Shown here one piece after another: positions 51,897 to 59,569 of a stretch of 64,000 nucleotides of DNA. Position 1 is the stretch's first letter. Each line of letters begins with the position of its first letter. Where the stretch lies: the NCBI RefSeq assembly GCF_018861315.1, contig NZ_JAHLDL010000001.1, positions 63,923-127,922 on the forward strand, read 5' to 3'. Both the position numbers and the translations under genes were made by a program. The notes beneath the pieces are model-generated. The model saw nothing but the letters and a program-made list of their open reading frames with translations, did no database searches and was not told where the DNA came from. The DNA comes from Clostridium bowmanii (GTDB taxonomy: Bacteria > Bacillota > Clostridia > Clostridiales > Clostridiaceae).

Positions 51897-52367
51897 TTAC
51901 TTTATTAAATCATGAAATTCCCCTTCTACAATATTCTTTAATAAATCCGGATTAATTTCTATTTGAAATCCTATTTTCCCAGCACTTACAATTATTTTTT
52001 CTATACTCAGGGCACTCTCATGAATAAAGGTTTTATATTGTTTCTTCATACCTATAGGTGAGCAACCACCTCTAATATATCCCGTATGCTTCTGGAGATC
52101 ATTAACATCTAACATTTCTATTCTCTTCTCATTAGTTACTTTAGCTACTTTTTTAAAATCTATTTCCTCTCTAACTGGAATTAGGAAAACATAAATATTT
52201 CCATAAATTCCGTGAGTTACTATGGTTTTATAGACATATTTTTCATCTTTTCCTATCTTCTTTGCTACAGATATTCCATCTATCTTCTCATCTTTTACAT
52301 CGTATGTTATCACATCATATTGCGCCTTCATTTTATCTAAAATTCGCATAGCATTTGTTTTTATCAT
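51897..52367 (-). CDS. ybaK: Cys-tRNA(Pro) deacylase-type protein, YbaK/EbsC
   Basis: 156 residues. TNAMRILDKMKAQYDVITYD, the catalytic Lys in DEKYVYKTIVTH and the loop GYIRGGCSPIGMKKQYKTFI are hallmarks of YbaK. The protein removes cysteine wrongly attached to tRNA-Pro in trans to prolyl-tRNA synthetase. The last block (SAGKIGFQIEINPDLLKNIV) is also conserved. ATG at 52367 follows AAGGGG. It is monocistronic. The 296 bp upstream toward the PLP/GNAT gene (51601-51896) show no gene or clear element. Confidence 0.88.
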   Translation of the reverse strand: MIKTNAMRILDKMKAQYDVITYDVKDEKIDGISVAKKIGKDEKYVYKTIVTHGIYGNIYVFLIPVREEIDFKKVAKVTNEKRIEMLDVNDLQKHTGYIRGGCSPIGMKKQYKTFIHESALSIEKIIVSAGKIGFQIEINPDLLKNIVEGEFHDLIK

Positions 52368-52652
52368 TGTTTTCCCCTTAGTTTTCGTCTCTATTTATTC
52401 ATCATTTTATAACCGAGTTTACTTTATTATATCCTTTTTTCTTACCTTATACACTATTCACTTAAGCATTAAACTATAATTATAAAAATCTGCATCTCTA
52501 CTTCATTTAGAGCTAAATTTACATTACCTGCATAAGTATTAAATAATTTATTCACATATACTAAGAAATTAGGTGTAACTTGTTGAATTATAATACATCA
52601 ACGCAAAAGCTTATTTCTCGACAAATTGCATAAATATTCATTAAAAAAACTA

Positions 52653-52680
52653 TTGAATTTTTGTTCAATTAATATATAAT
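52653..52680 (+). promoter_or_regulatory. SigA promoter of the YjeM-like permease gene
   Basis: TTGAAT, a 16-bp spacer and TATAAT lie about 60 bp before the start. The remaining intergenic stretch (52368-52650) shows no open frame, repeat or leader structure that I can support. Confidence 0.6.
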
Positions 52681-52740
52681 TATAGGGGTAATAATAATTT
52701 TATACTAAATTTAATCGCTTACATTTAAGGAGGAAAAACT

Positions 52741-54246
52741 ATGTCGGAAAAAGTAATCAGCAAAAAACATTTAACATTGGTATCATTAGTTTTAATGATT
52801 TTTACTTCAGTTTATGGATTTAATAATATTCCAAGATCATTTTATAAAATGGGATATGCTGCAATACCTTGGTATATTTTGTCAGGAATAACTTTTTTTA
52901 TTCCTTTTGCTTTCATGATGGCTGAGTTTGGCGCAGCTTTTAAAAACGAAAAGGGTGGAATATACTCTTGGATGGAAAAATCTGTAGGAGCAAAATTTGC
53001 TTTTATGGGAACCTTCATGTGGTATGCATCTTATGTAATTTGGATGGTTAATGTTGCATCTGGAGTTTGGGTTCCAATATCAAATGCGATATTTGGTTCA
53101 GATAAAACACAAACTTGGGCAATATTAGGACTGACTGGACCCAAACTTCTAGGAATACTTGGAATCCTTTGGATAATATTTGTTACATTTATATCAACTA
53201 AGGGATTAGAAAAAATTAAGAAGGTAACTTCACTAGGTGGTACTGCAGTTGCATTATTAAATATAGTTCTGTTAATTGGGGCTATACTAGTACTTATTGG
53301 AAATCACGGTCAATTAGCTCAGCCAATAGTTGGAATTAGCTCATTTACTGCTTCACCAAACCCTGCTTACAATGGAAACATAATCGCATCATTTGCATTC
53401 GTGGTATTTGCACTATTTGCTTATGGTGGAATAGAAGTTGTTGGTGGACTTGTTGATGAAACAGAAAATGCAGAAAAAACATTTCCTAAGGGTGTTGTTA
53501 TTTCAGCGGTTATTATTTCAATTGGATACTCACTTGGAATATTCCTTGTAGGTATATTTACTAACTGGTCATCTGTTATGAATGACAAGACTGTTCACTT
53601 AGGTAATGCAGGTTATGTTGTAATGGGCAACCTAGGATATGCTCTAGGCCAAGCATTCGGAGCAAGCGATGCAACTTCCATAGCTATGGCTCATGGAATA
53701 GCTAGATTCGTAGGCCTTTCAATGTTCTTAGCTTTAGCAGGCGCTTTCTTTACACTAATGTTCTCTCCATTAAAACAATTAATAGAGGGTACTCCAGCTA
53801 AACTATGGCCTGGAAGACTTGCAGAAATGAAAGACGGAATGCCTCAAAGAGCTATGTGGATTCAAGCTGCTATAGTTTGTGTTATGATTGCACTCGTTTC
53901 CTTTGGTGGTGAAAATATGTCAAAATTCTTTGATGTGTTAGTAGCAATGACTAATGTAGCTATGACTCTTCCATACATGTTTATAGCATTTGCTTTTGCA
54001 CCATTTAAGAAAAACAAAGATATTATTAAGCCTTTTGAAATATTTAAAACTGACAGAAGTGCTATAATATGGACAGCAATAGTTATGTTCACTGTTGGAT
54101 TTGCAAACTTCTTCTCAATACTACAACCAGCACTCGAAGGAGATTTAAAAACAACTATTTGGAGTATAGCTGGACCTGTATTCTTTGCTCTAGTTGCATG
54201 GGTAATGTATAACAACTATGAAAGAAAACACTTAAATAAAATTTAA
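52741..54246 (+). CDS. APC-family amino acid permease, YjeM/GadC-like
   Basis: 501 residues, about 12-13 membrane helices. LTLVSLVLMIFTSVYGFNNI, IPWYILSGITFFIPFAFMMA, EFGAAFKNEKGGIYSWMEKS and FALFAYGGIEVVGGLVDETE match the glutamate/GABA antiporter and YjeM group of the APC superfamily. Substrate is probably an amino acid exchanged or taken up; no decarboxylase gene is adjacent, so acid resistance is not indicated. ATG at 52741 follows AAGGAGG. A terminator follows at 54281. A fragment of a second, related permease lies at 62907-63041. Confidence 0.85.
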   Translation: MSEKVISKKHLTLVSLVLMIFTSVYGFNNIPRSFYKMGYAAIPWYILSGITFFIPFAFMMAEFGAAFKNEKGGIYSWMEKSVGAKFAFMGTFMWYASYVIWMVNVASGVWVPISNAIFGSDKTQTWAILGLTGPKLLGILGILWIIFVTFISTKGLEKIKKVTSLGGTAVALLNIVLLIGAILVLIGNHGQLAQPIVGISSFTASPNPAYNGNIIASFAFVVFALFAYGGIEVVGGLVDETENAEKTFPKGVVISAVIISIGYSLGIFLVGIFTNWSSVMNDKTVHLGNAGYVVMGNLGYALGQAFGASDATSIAMAHGIARFVGLSMFLALAGAFFTLMFSPLKQLIEGTPAKLWPGRLAEMKDGMPQRAMWIQAAIVCVMIALVSFGGENMSKFFDVLVAMTNVAMTLPYMFIAFAFAPFKKNKDIIKPFEIFKTDRSAIIWTAIVMFTVGFANFFSILQPALEGDLKTTIWSIAGPVFFALVAWVMYNNYERKHLNKI

Positions 54247-54280
54247 TAATTTTATTTTAGTTTAAACAATATATTTTCAT

Positions 54281-54318
54281 TTAGAAAAAGTCTATCCTAA
54301 TGGGTAGACTTTTTCTAA
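54281..54318. terminator. Bidirectional terminator
   Basis: TTAGAAAAAGTCTATCC pairs with GGGTAGACTTTTTCTAA with one mismatch, between convergent genes. Confidence 0.8.
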
Positions 54319-54350
54319 TAAATTTATTCTATGAAGAACCTTAAATGTTT

Positions 54351-55427
54351 CTAATAATTTATAGACTTTATCCCTAGTCCCGGTGTGTCTGTAAGTATTA
54401 TTTTAGATTCATTAAATACAGCTCCTCCATTTACAGGGTCCTCACTGCATAGAACAGGTCCATCTAGATCTATTTTAGTTATAATACTCTTCGCACAAGC
54501 TAAATGCACAGCGGCAGTTACACTTACCTTTGCCTCAAGCATGCATCCTATCATACATTCAACTCCATACATTTCTGCTAAGGAACATATTTTAAGAGCA
54601 TTATATATCCCACCGGTTTTCATAAGTTTTATATTTACAAAGTCTGCAGCTCTCCTTTGCAGAATATTTAGTGCATCCATAGGAGAAAACACACTTTCAT
54701 CGGCTAAAACAAGTGTAGATACATTATCTGTTACAAATTTTAATCCATCTATATCATGGGCTGAAACTGGTTGTTCTACAAACTCAATTTGTAGTCCCGC
54801 ATCCTCCATTTTTCTTAAAACATTTACTGCTTCCTTTGGCTTCCAGCCTTGATTTGCATCAATTCTAAGATTTACATCGTAACCTACAGCCCTTCTTATT
54901 GCTTTCATTCTTTCCATGTCTCTTGCAGAATCTTTTCCTACCTTTATTTTCAAAGTACCGTATCCTCTACTTATAGCATCTAGACTATCCTTTGCCATTT
55001 CTTCAGGATCATTTACACTTATAGTTATGTCTGTTACTATTTCACTTCTATGCCCACCTAACAACTTGTATAGTGGTGCCCCATATAACTGTCCATATAA
55101 ATCATATAGTGCTATATCAACAGCAGCCTTTGCACTTGTGTTTTTTAAAACACAGTTTTGTAATTTTAACATCAGATCCTCAAAATTTTCTATTTGCATA
55201 CCTACTATGGCTTTCTTTATATGATCTTCAATAGCGCCTATTATAGCACCAGTGGTATCCCCCGTTATAACTCCTGTTGGTGGGGCTTCCCCAAAACCTA
55301 TATTACCTGTATCCGTGTGTATTTCCACTATAACATCTTCCACACTGTGTACAGTTCTTAAAGCGGTTTTAAATGGTGTTCTAAGTGGAACAGAAATTCG
55401 TTTAATTTTTATATCTGTTATTTTCAT
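54351..55427 (-). CDS. Dipeptide epimerase (L-Ala-D/L-Glu epimerase type)
   Basis: 358 residues, enolase superfamily, muconate-lactonising subgroup. The catalytic set is complete: Lys160 and Lys162 in TLKIKVG, metal ligands Asp190 (LRIDAN), Glu218 (FVEQP) and Asp243 (LADES), and Lys267 (NIKLMK). These align within one residue with the B. subtilis Ala-Glu epimerase. The enzyme inverts the C-terminal residue of dipeptides, for example murein-derived L-Ala-D-Glu to L-Ala-L-Glu, so that peptidases can cut them. Its gene lies after a peptidase, a DUF819 transporter and DUF3870 and is preceded by an attenuator-like leader. ATG 55427 follows AGGAGG. Confidence 0.9.
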   Translation of the reverse strand: MKITDIKIKRISVPLRTPFKTALRTVHSVEDVIVEIHTDTGNIGFGEAPPTGVITGDTTGAIIGAIEDHIKKAIVGMQIENFEDLMLKLQNCVLKNTSAKAAVDIALYDLYGQLYGAPLYKLLGGHRSEIVTDITISVNDPEEMAKDSLDAISRGYGTLKIKVGKDSARDMERMKAIRRAVGYDVNLRIDANQGWKPKEAVNVLRKMEDAGLQIEFVEQPVSAHDIDGLKFVTDNVSTLVLADESVFSPMDALNILQRRAADFVNIKLMKTGGIYNALKICSLAEMYGVECMIGCMLEAKVSVTAAVHLACAKSIITKIDLDGPVLCSEDPVNGGAVFNESKIILTDTPGLGIKSINY

Positions 55428-55455
55428 AAAAATTCCTCCTTAAATTTCATATAAT

Positions 55456-55559
55456 AAAAAAACCAGTAAAAACAGAACCAAAGGTTCGCCTTTACTGGGT
55501 TTCATTTACTTTGAAATAGGTATAACCCTATTCACTTTAAACAAAGCAGTAATTTTAAA
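55456..55559 (-). promoter_or_regulatory. Attenuator-like leader A (before the dipeptide epimerase)
   Basis: The minus-strand RNA begins with a 22-nt box (complement of 55538-55559) that differs from leader B at one position. A small hairpin AATAGG/CCTATT follows, then ACCCAGTAAA, which pairs with the terminator arm TTTACTGGTTTTTTT (complement of 55456-55470). The box contains TTACTG, which can pair instead with CAGTAA of the terminator's 5' arm, so the two structures exclude each other. The box overlaps the stop codon of the DUF3870 gene. The terminator loop contains a nested GAACC/GGTTC stem. Confidence 0.72.
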
Positions 55560-55881
55560 ATTGTCTAAGTTTTACTTCATCGTACTTTTTCACAGCATCT
55601 TTATAAGCAACTACAATGGCTCTTTGAGATGATCCATGATATCTTCTTTTTACTTCTTCTTCTAAATTACAGTCAAATATTTTTAAGCTTTTCCCCATTA
55701 AAAGTGTTTTTATAAAATCATCTGTTGTTCTTATTGTGGAGGAGCAGCTTAAATCAATTATTTCGCCTGTATCTATATCTACCACGAACCCTATAAAAAA
55801 GGAACTAAACCTATTAGTAATAGCATTATCTGTATTAGTCTTTGAATTCCCAACTACATAAATTGTATTTTTGTTATACAT
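55555..55881 (-). CDS. DUF3870 protein
   Basis: 108 residues from ATG 55881, preceded by GAGGTGG. NTIYVVGNSKTNTDNAITNR, FFIGFVVDIDTGEIIDLSCS, STIRTTDDFIKTLLMGKSLK and KRRYHGSSQRAIVVAYKDAV match the DUF3870 family, a small soluble protein often found beside transporters and peptidase-like hydrolases. Biochemical role unknown. It sits between the DUF819 transporter and the epimerase in the same direction, and its stop codon overlaps the conserved box of leader A, so its translation could influence the attenuator. Confidence 0.8.
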   Translation of the reverse strand: MYNKNTIYVVGNSKTNTDNAITNRFSSFFIGFVVDIDTGEIIDLSCSSTIRTTDDFIKTLLMGKSLKIFDCNLEEEVKRRYHGSSQRAIVVAYKDAVKKYDEVKLRQF

Positions 55882-55999
55882 AAAAACCACCTCAAAAGAT
55901 ATTATACGTTAAAATAACTTTTTAGTTAAGTGCGTTCGCTTTATTAAGAGCACTAACTTTGATTTTCATACTTTGTATTATATTAGTATTAGCTTCATA

Positions 56000-57160
56000 T
56001 CACATAATAGAAAGTACTTTACCTACCATAAGTGCTCCTCCAGTCCCTATAATATAACCCATAAGTGCCATCAAAATTCCTATAGGTACTAGTGCCTCAC
56101 TATATGCCGCAGCTAATATTGGTGCGGATGCAACTCCTCCTATATTTGCAAGACTTGCAACTCCAACGGTAAACAAATCCAATTTAAATATTTTAGCAGC
56201 CAGAATTGAAATAATAAAGTGTATCCCCAGTATACAAAAACCTGCAATTATATATATTGGAGCCTTTGTAAGTTCTGTAAAATTTGCTCTAGATGCTATA
56301 AGAGCAACTATAGTGTAAAGCATAATATTAGAGAGTTGTGAAGATCCCGGTATCTTTGCAACTGGAGTCATGGCAAGTATTACTCCCACTAAGGTAGCTA
56401 TAAGCACTGTCCATGTAACCCCTTGAAAAAATACAGTTTGTGGTAGCATATTTCCAAAATATTGAGCCATTGCAGAAACAAATAAACTTAGTCCAAGTAA
56501 TATTATTAAATCTGAAAATTCTATTTCCTTTCTCATATTTTCTTTGTCTGCATTTAATTTTTCTCCTATTTCATCAATTAGTGTTGTATCAGACTTTGTC
56601 CATTTGTTAAATTTAGGGGCAAATGAAACTAACCAAAGTAGGAACATTACCCATACGGAGTAATTTACGGAATCCATAAGTAAGGTGTATCCAAGTTTTG
56701 AATCTGGTACATTAAGTGCTACTTGCACCGCTACCATATTTCCAGTTCCACCTATCCAGCTTCCACAAAGAGCTGCAAAGGCTTTCCAAGTATCTGGTTC
56801 AAAGAATCCTTTAAAAATTCCATATGTTACTACAAAAGCTATCATAATACTTATAGTTGCTGAAAAAAGTCCTATTAACATTTTAGGTCCTAATTTTAAT
56901 ATTTTCCTCATATCACATCTTAAAAGCATAAGGAATATCATTGCAGGAAGTAAATTGTCCTTTAAACCCTTATACACCGAAGTTATTTCATCATTTTTTT
57001 CCCACATTCCAAAGGTTGAAAGTAACATTGCTGAAAAATACAGTAGCACAATGGCGGGTACATAGTTAAAAAATTTTGACTTTGTTTTCTTTTCTGCAAG
57101 TACAAGCATGCTTGCAAAAAACATAAGAAATGCAACATATGTAAATCCTCTTGTAATCAT
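56000..57160 (-). CDS. DUF819 family membrane transporter
   Basis: 386 residues, about 11-12 hydrophobic helices. KDNLLPAMIFLMLLRCDMRK, ALCGSWIGGTGNMVAVQVAL and VGVASLANIGGVASAPILAA with the internal G-G-x-x-N repeats are hallmarks of DUF819 (YjcL-like), an uncharacterised transporter family with inverted repeats. ATG at 57160 follows GAGGAGGG, 28 bp after the peptidase gene. In this operon of a PepV-like peptidase and a dipeptide epimerase, dipeptide import or export is the natural hypothesis. Confidence 0.85.
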   Translation of the reverse strand: MITRGFTYVAFLMFFASMLVLAEKKTKSKFFNYVPAIVLLYFSAMLLSTFGMWEKNDEITSVYKGLKDNLLPAMIFLMLLRCDMRKILKLGPKMLIGLFSATISIMIAFVVTYGIFKGFFEPDTWKAFAALCGSWIGGTGNMVAVQVALNVPDSKLGYTLLMDSVNYSVWVMFLLWLVSFAPKFNKWTKSDTTLIDEIGEKLNADKENMRKEIEFSDLIILLGLSLFVSAMAQYFGNMLPQTVFFQGVTWTVLIATLVGVILAMTPVAKIPGSSQLSNIMLYTIVALIASRANFTELTKAPIYIIAGFCILGIHFIISILAAKIFKLDLFTVGVASLANIGGVASAPILAAAYSEALVPIGILMALMGYIIGTGGALMVGKVLSIM

Positions 57161-57188
57161 TATTTCCCTCCTCTTTAGTCCACACCAA

Positions 57189-58565
57189 TTATTTTGCTAA
57201 TTCATATATAGCTGCTGCCATTATTTGAACATTTTTTATTAATGAATCTATTTCTATATATTCATCTGGCTTATGTTCAACCATAGGTTGTCCTTTAAAT
57301 ATAGGTCCAAAAGCTACTATATTCTCCATGCTTTTTGCATAAGTTCCTCCACCTATAGATATTAATTCTGCTTTTTCACCTACCTTTTCTTCATAAACCT
57401 TTTGTAGTTTTTTAATAAACTTGCTATCTGGGGACACATAAAGACTTTTCTTGTGTCTTGTTGACAACTCTTCCATTTTTCCTTCTCTCATTCTATTTTC
57501 AAATATATCTTTAAAATCTTCATATTTTTTAGTCACTGGGTATCTCATATTAATAGAAATATCTACTTCTTTTTCGTTTCCCACGAGCATCCCTAGATTG
57601 AATACAAACTTACCAGACATTTCATCTTGCAGATATATACCTAGTTTTCTTCCTTCTATATCTAGACCTATATTTTCATTCATAAAATCTAAAAATTCTT
57701 TAACACTATCTGAAAAATCTAGTTTACCCAAAAACAATAAAAGATGACTCACTGCATTTTTACCCTCTTCTGGTCTGCTTCCATGTGCAGAAATTCCAAA
57801 GGATTTCACTAATAAACAATCCTCTTTTTCCTCTAATTTTATTTCCTCTACACCTTGTGCTAATTTTCTAACTTCAGCTATTCTAGTCTTAGGAATTATA
57901 ACTTCTGCCTCTGCATATTCTGGAACTACATTAGGTGCAATTCCCCCTTTAATAGCTTTAAGAATAATTTCACCTTGCTGATTTAATTTCCTCCTATATT
58001 TATAGTTTACTATTCCCTTTTCCCCATTTATAATTGGATATTCAGCATCTGGAGTAAAGCCTGCGGTCGGCATTTCTTCTCCTCTTTCTATGTAATGCTT
58101 TACACATTTACTACCAGTTTCTTCATTTAATCCAAATATAATTCTCACTCTTCTTTTAAGTGGTAAGTTCATGTCTTTAATTGCTTTTAACGCATATAAA
58201 GCTCCTATAGTAGGTCCTTTATCATCCGTAGTTCCTCTTCCATATATCTTTCCATCATGTATTTCGCCTCCATAAGGTGGGTATGTCCATCCATTTCCCT
58301 CAGGAACTACATCTAAATGCCCAAGTACTGCAATCATTTCTTTACCTTCACCATACTCTACATAGCCTATCATGTTATCTAGGTTTACAGTTTTAAATCC
58401 TAAATTTTTAGAAAGGTCTAAACTATACTGGAATACCTTCTGGACACCCTCTCCAAACGGCATATTCTCTTTGGGTACATCTTCCACACTTTTAATCTTT
58501 ACACACTCTTCGACACCTTTTAATATTTTTTCTTTAAGTTCTATTATTTTCTCATCCAATGTCAT
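57189..58565 (-). CDS. PepV-like M20 dipeptidase
   Basis: 458 residues from ATG 58565 (TTGAGGAG upstream); the frame runs to 58580 without a site. Metal and catalytic motifs of the M20/PepV group are GHLDVVPEGNGW, GRGTTDDKGPTIGALYAL, GLNEETGSKC, DAEYPIINGEKGI and FGISAHGSRPEEGKNAVSHL, with a final His in MVEHKPDEYIE. It is a dizinc aminodipeptidase, cytoplasmic. It heads the operon with the DUF819 transporter and lies behind leader B and a good SigA promoter. Confidence 0.9.
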   Translation of the reverse strand: MTLDEKIIELKEKILKGVEECVKIKSVEDVPKENMPFGEGVQKVFQYSLDLSKNLGFKTVNLDNMIGYVEYGEGKEMIAVLGHLDVVPEGNGWTYPPYGGEIHDGKIYGRGTTDDKGPTIGALYALKAIKDMNLPLKRRVRIIFGLNEETGSKCVKHYIERGEEMPTAGFTPDAEYPIINGEKGIVNYKYRRKLNQQGEIILKAIKGGIAPNVVPEYAEAEVIIPKTRIAEVRKLAQGVEEIKLEEKEDCLLVKSFGISAHGSRPEEGKNAVSHLLLFLGKLDFSDSVKEFLDFMNENIGLDIEGRKLGIYLQDEMSGKFVFNLGMLVGNEKEVDISINMRYPVTKKYEDFKDIFENRMREGKMEELSTRHKKSLYVSPDSKFIKKLQKVYEEKVGEKAELISIGGGTYAKSMENIVAFGPIFKGQPMVEHKPDEYIEIDSLIKNVQIMAAAIYELAK

Positions 58566-58640
58566 AAAATCACTCCTCAAATTTTTAAATATAAATCATT
58601 TTTTTGTAATAGATTTCACTTTTAAAAAAATCTTCAAAAC

Positions 58641-58726
58641 AAAAAAACCAGTAAATGTACTCATTCACTGGGTTTTATTTAGGATAATGCTTTAGGCATC
58701 TGTATAAACAAAACAGTAATTTTAAA
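58641..58726 (-). promoter_or_regulatory. Attenuator-like leader B (before the PepV-like gene)
   Basis: The minus-strand RNA starts with the 22-nt box (complement of 58705-58726), 21 of 22 identical to leader A. An ATGC/GCAT hairpin follows, then AAACCCAGTGAA (terminator 5' arm) and TTTACTGGTTTTTTT (complement of 58641-58655, identical to leader A). TTACTG plus TTTTGTTT of the box can pair with CAGTGA and AAAATAAA of the 5' arm with only a CC bulge, so antiterminator and terminator are alternatives. No ATG lies between the promoter and the box, which argues against a leader peptide. The 306-bp gap 58566-58872 otherwise holds only promoters and ribosome sites. Confidence 0.75.
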
Positions 58727-58746
58727 CTAATTATTCTCTTTCCTAT

Positions 58747-58775
58747 ATAATATACTGAAAATACAGAAAAGTCAA
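58747..58775 (-). promoter_or_regulatory. SigA promoter of the dipeptide operon
   Basis: On the minus strand TTGACT (complement of 58770-58775), a 17-bp spacer and TATTAT (complement of 58747-58752). It would start transcription near 58740, about 15 bases before the conserved box of leader B. Confidence 0.7.
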
Positions 58776-58872
58776 TTTTTGCTGGAATCTATGTTTAAAT
58801 TATAAAATCAGTAACATAAAACGTTTTTTTCCATAATATTATATTGTAGATGATTTTTATAAGGAGAAATAT

Positions 58873-59214
58873 ATGGAAAATTATTCAATGAGACCAAAAA
58901 AATCCAAAGATATGAAGGCAATGGATCCAATGATGCCAATGAACCATTCGACACAGATGATGCAGTTGATGCAAATGATGCAGATGATGCAAATGTGTAT
59001 GTGTCAAATGATGCAAATGATGCCAATGGACCAAACTATGGGTATGAACCCTATGATGCACATGATGCCTATGGGACAAATGATGGGTATTAATCCTATG
59101 ATGAACATGTGTCAAATGCAAATGATGCCTAACATGCCTATGATGCCCATGGATCAAATGATGGGTATGAATCCTATGATGCACATGACAGATAGATCCG
59201 ATATAGAAGACTAG
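58873..59214 (+). CDS. Methionine-rich repeat protein, 113 residues
   Basis: ATG at 58873 follows AAGGAG. After a charged start (MENYSMRPKKSKDMKAMDPM) the protein consists of Met with Gln, Pro, Asn, Gly and His: 46 of 113 residues are Met. Three 15-residue units read MPMDQTMGMNPMMHM, MPMGQMMGINPMMNM and MPMDQMMGMNPMMHM, joined by QMM/LMQMM runs and a CMCQMM segment with two Cys. It ends in an acidic DRSDIED. It has no signal peptide. Such composition suggests soft-metal (Cu+) binding through thioethers, an oxidant sink, or a spore-layer protein; I cannot choose. A terminator follows. Confidence 0.8.
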   Translation: MENYSMRPKKSKDMKAMDPMMPMNHSTQMMQLMQMMQMMQMCMCQMMQMMPMDQTMGMNPMMHMMPMGQMMGINPMMNMCQMQMMPNMPMMPMDQMMGMNPMMHMTDRSDIED

Positions 59215-59240
59215 TTTATTACTTAAATTAAGCAAAGTTA

Positions 59241-59282
59241 TATAGCCCAATGCAGTACCTAAACTACATTGGGTTATTTTTG
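59241..59282 (+). terminator. Terminator of the Met-rich gene
   Basis: The imperfect stem TAGCCCAATGCAG with CTACATTGGGTTA is followed by TTTTTG. Confidence 0.7.
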
Positions 59283-59328
59283 TATATAACATTAGACCTA
59301 GCTAATAGGTCTACTCTCCTACTTTTTA

Positions 59329-59434
59329 CTTGTACCTAAATAAGCCTCTTGAATTTTAGGATTTAATGCAATCTTCACTGTAGCTCCTTCAAAGATAGTT
59401 TGGACAAGTAGTGGCACTAGCCCACAAATATAGC
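59329..59434 (-). pseudogene. Remnant of a LivF-type branched-chain amino acid ABC ATPase
   Basis: The minus strand reads GLVPLLVQTIFEG, then ATVKIALNPKIQEAYLGTSK and stop. LivF proteins have GLAPLLVQEIFE..., about 60 residues more, and end in ...dP.v.eAYLG. So this is the C-terminal end with an internal deletion. No other liv gene is near. An 8-bp stem (TAGACCTA/TAGGTCTA, 59292-59312) lies downstream of it. Confidence 0.65.
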
Positions 59435-59569
59435 TGCTATTATAATTTCAGTACTATTCTCCAATCTTTCACACCATCCACATGATAATCAATAAAGGTT
59501 GAAAAAATATCTAAAATGACCTATTATAAGGATAATCTATTATAGTACATTACAAAGGGGTGAATGACA

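Noticed and set aside
55456-55559. Leader A as a T-box or known amino-acid riboswitch
   Set aside because: No AGGGTGGNACCGCG T-box motif, no specifier-loop architecture, and too short for the lysine or glycine classes.
58885-59292. Antisense open frame of 135 residues rich in His over the Met-rich gene
   Set aside because: It is the reverse-complement shadow of ATG-rich repeats (CAT codons). It has no ribosome site and the sense frame has one.
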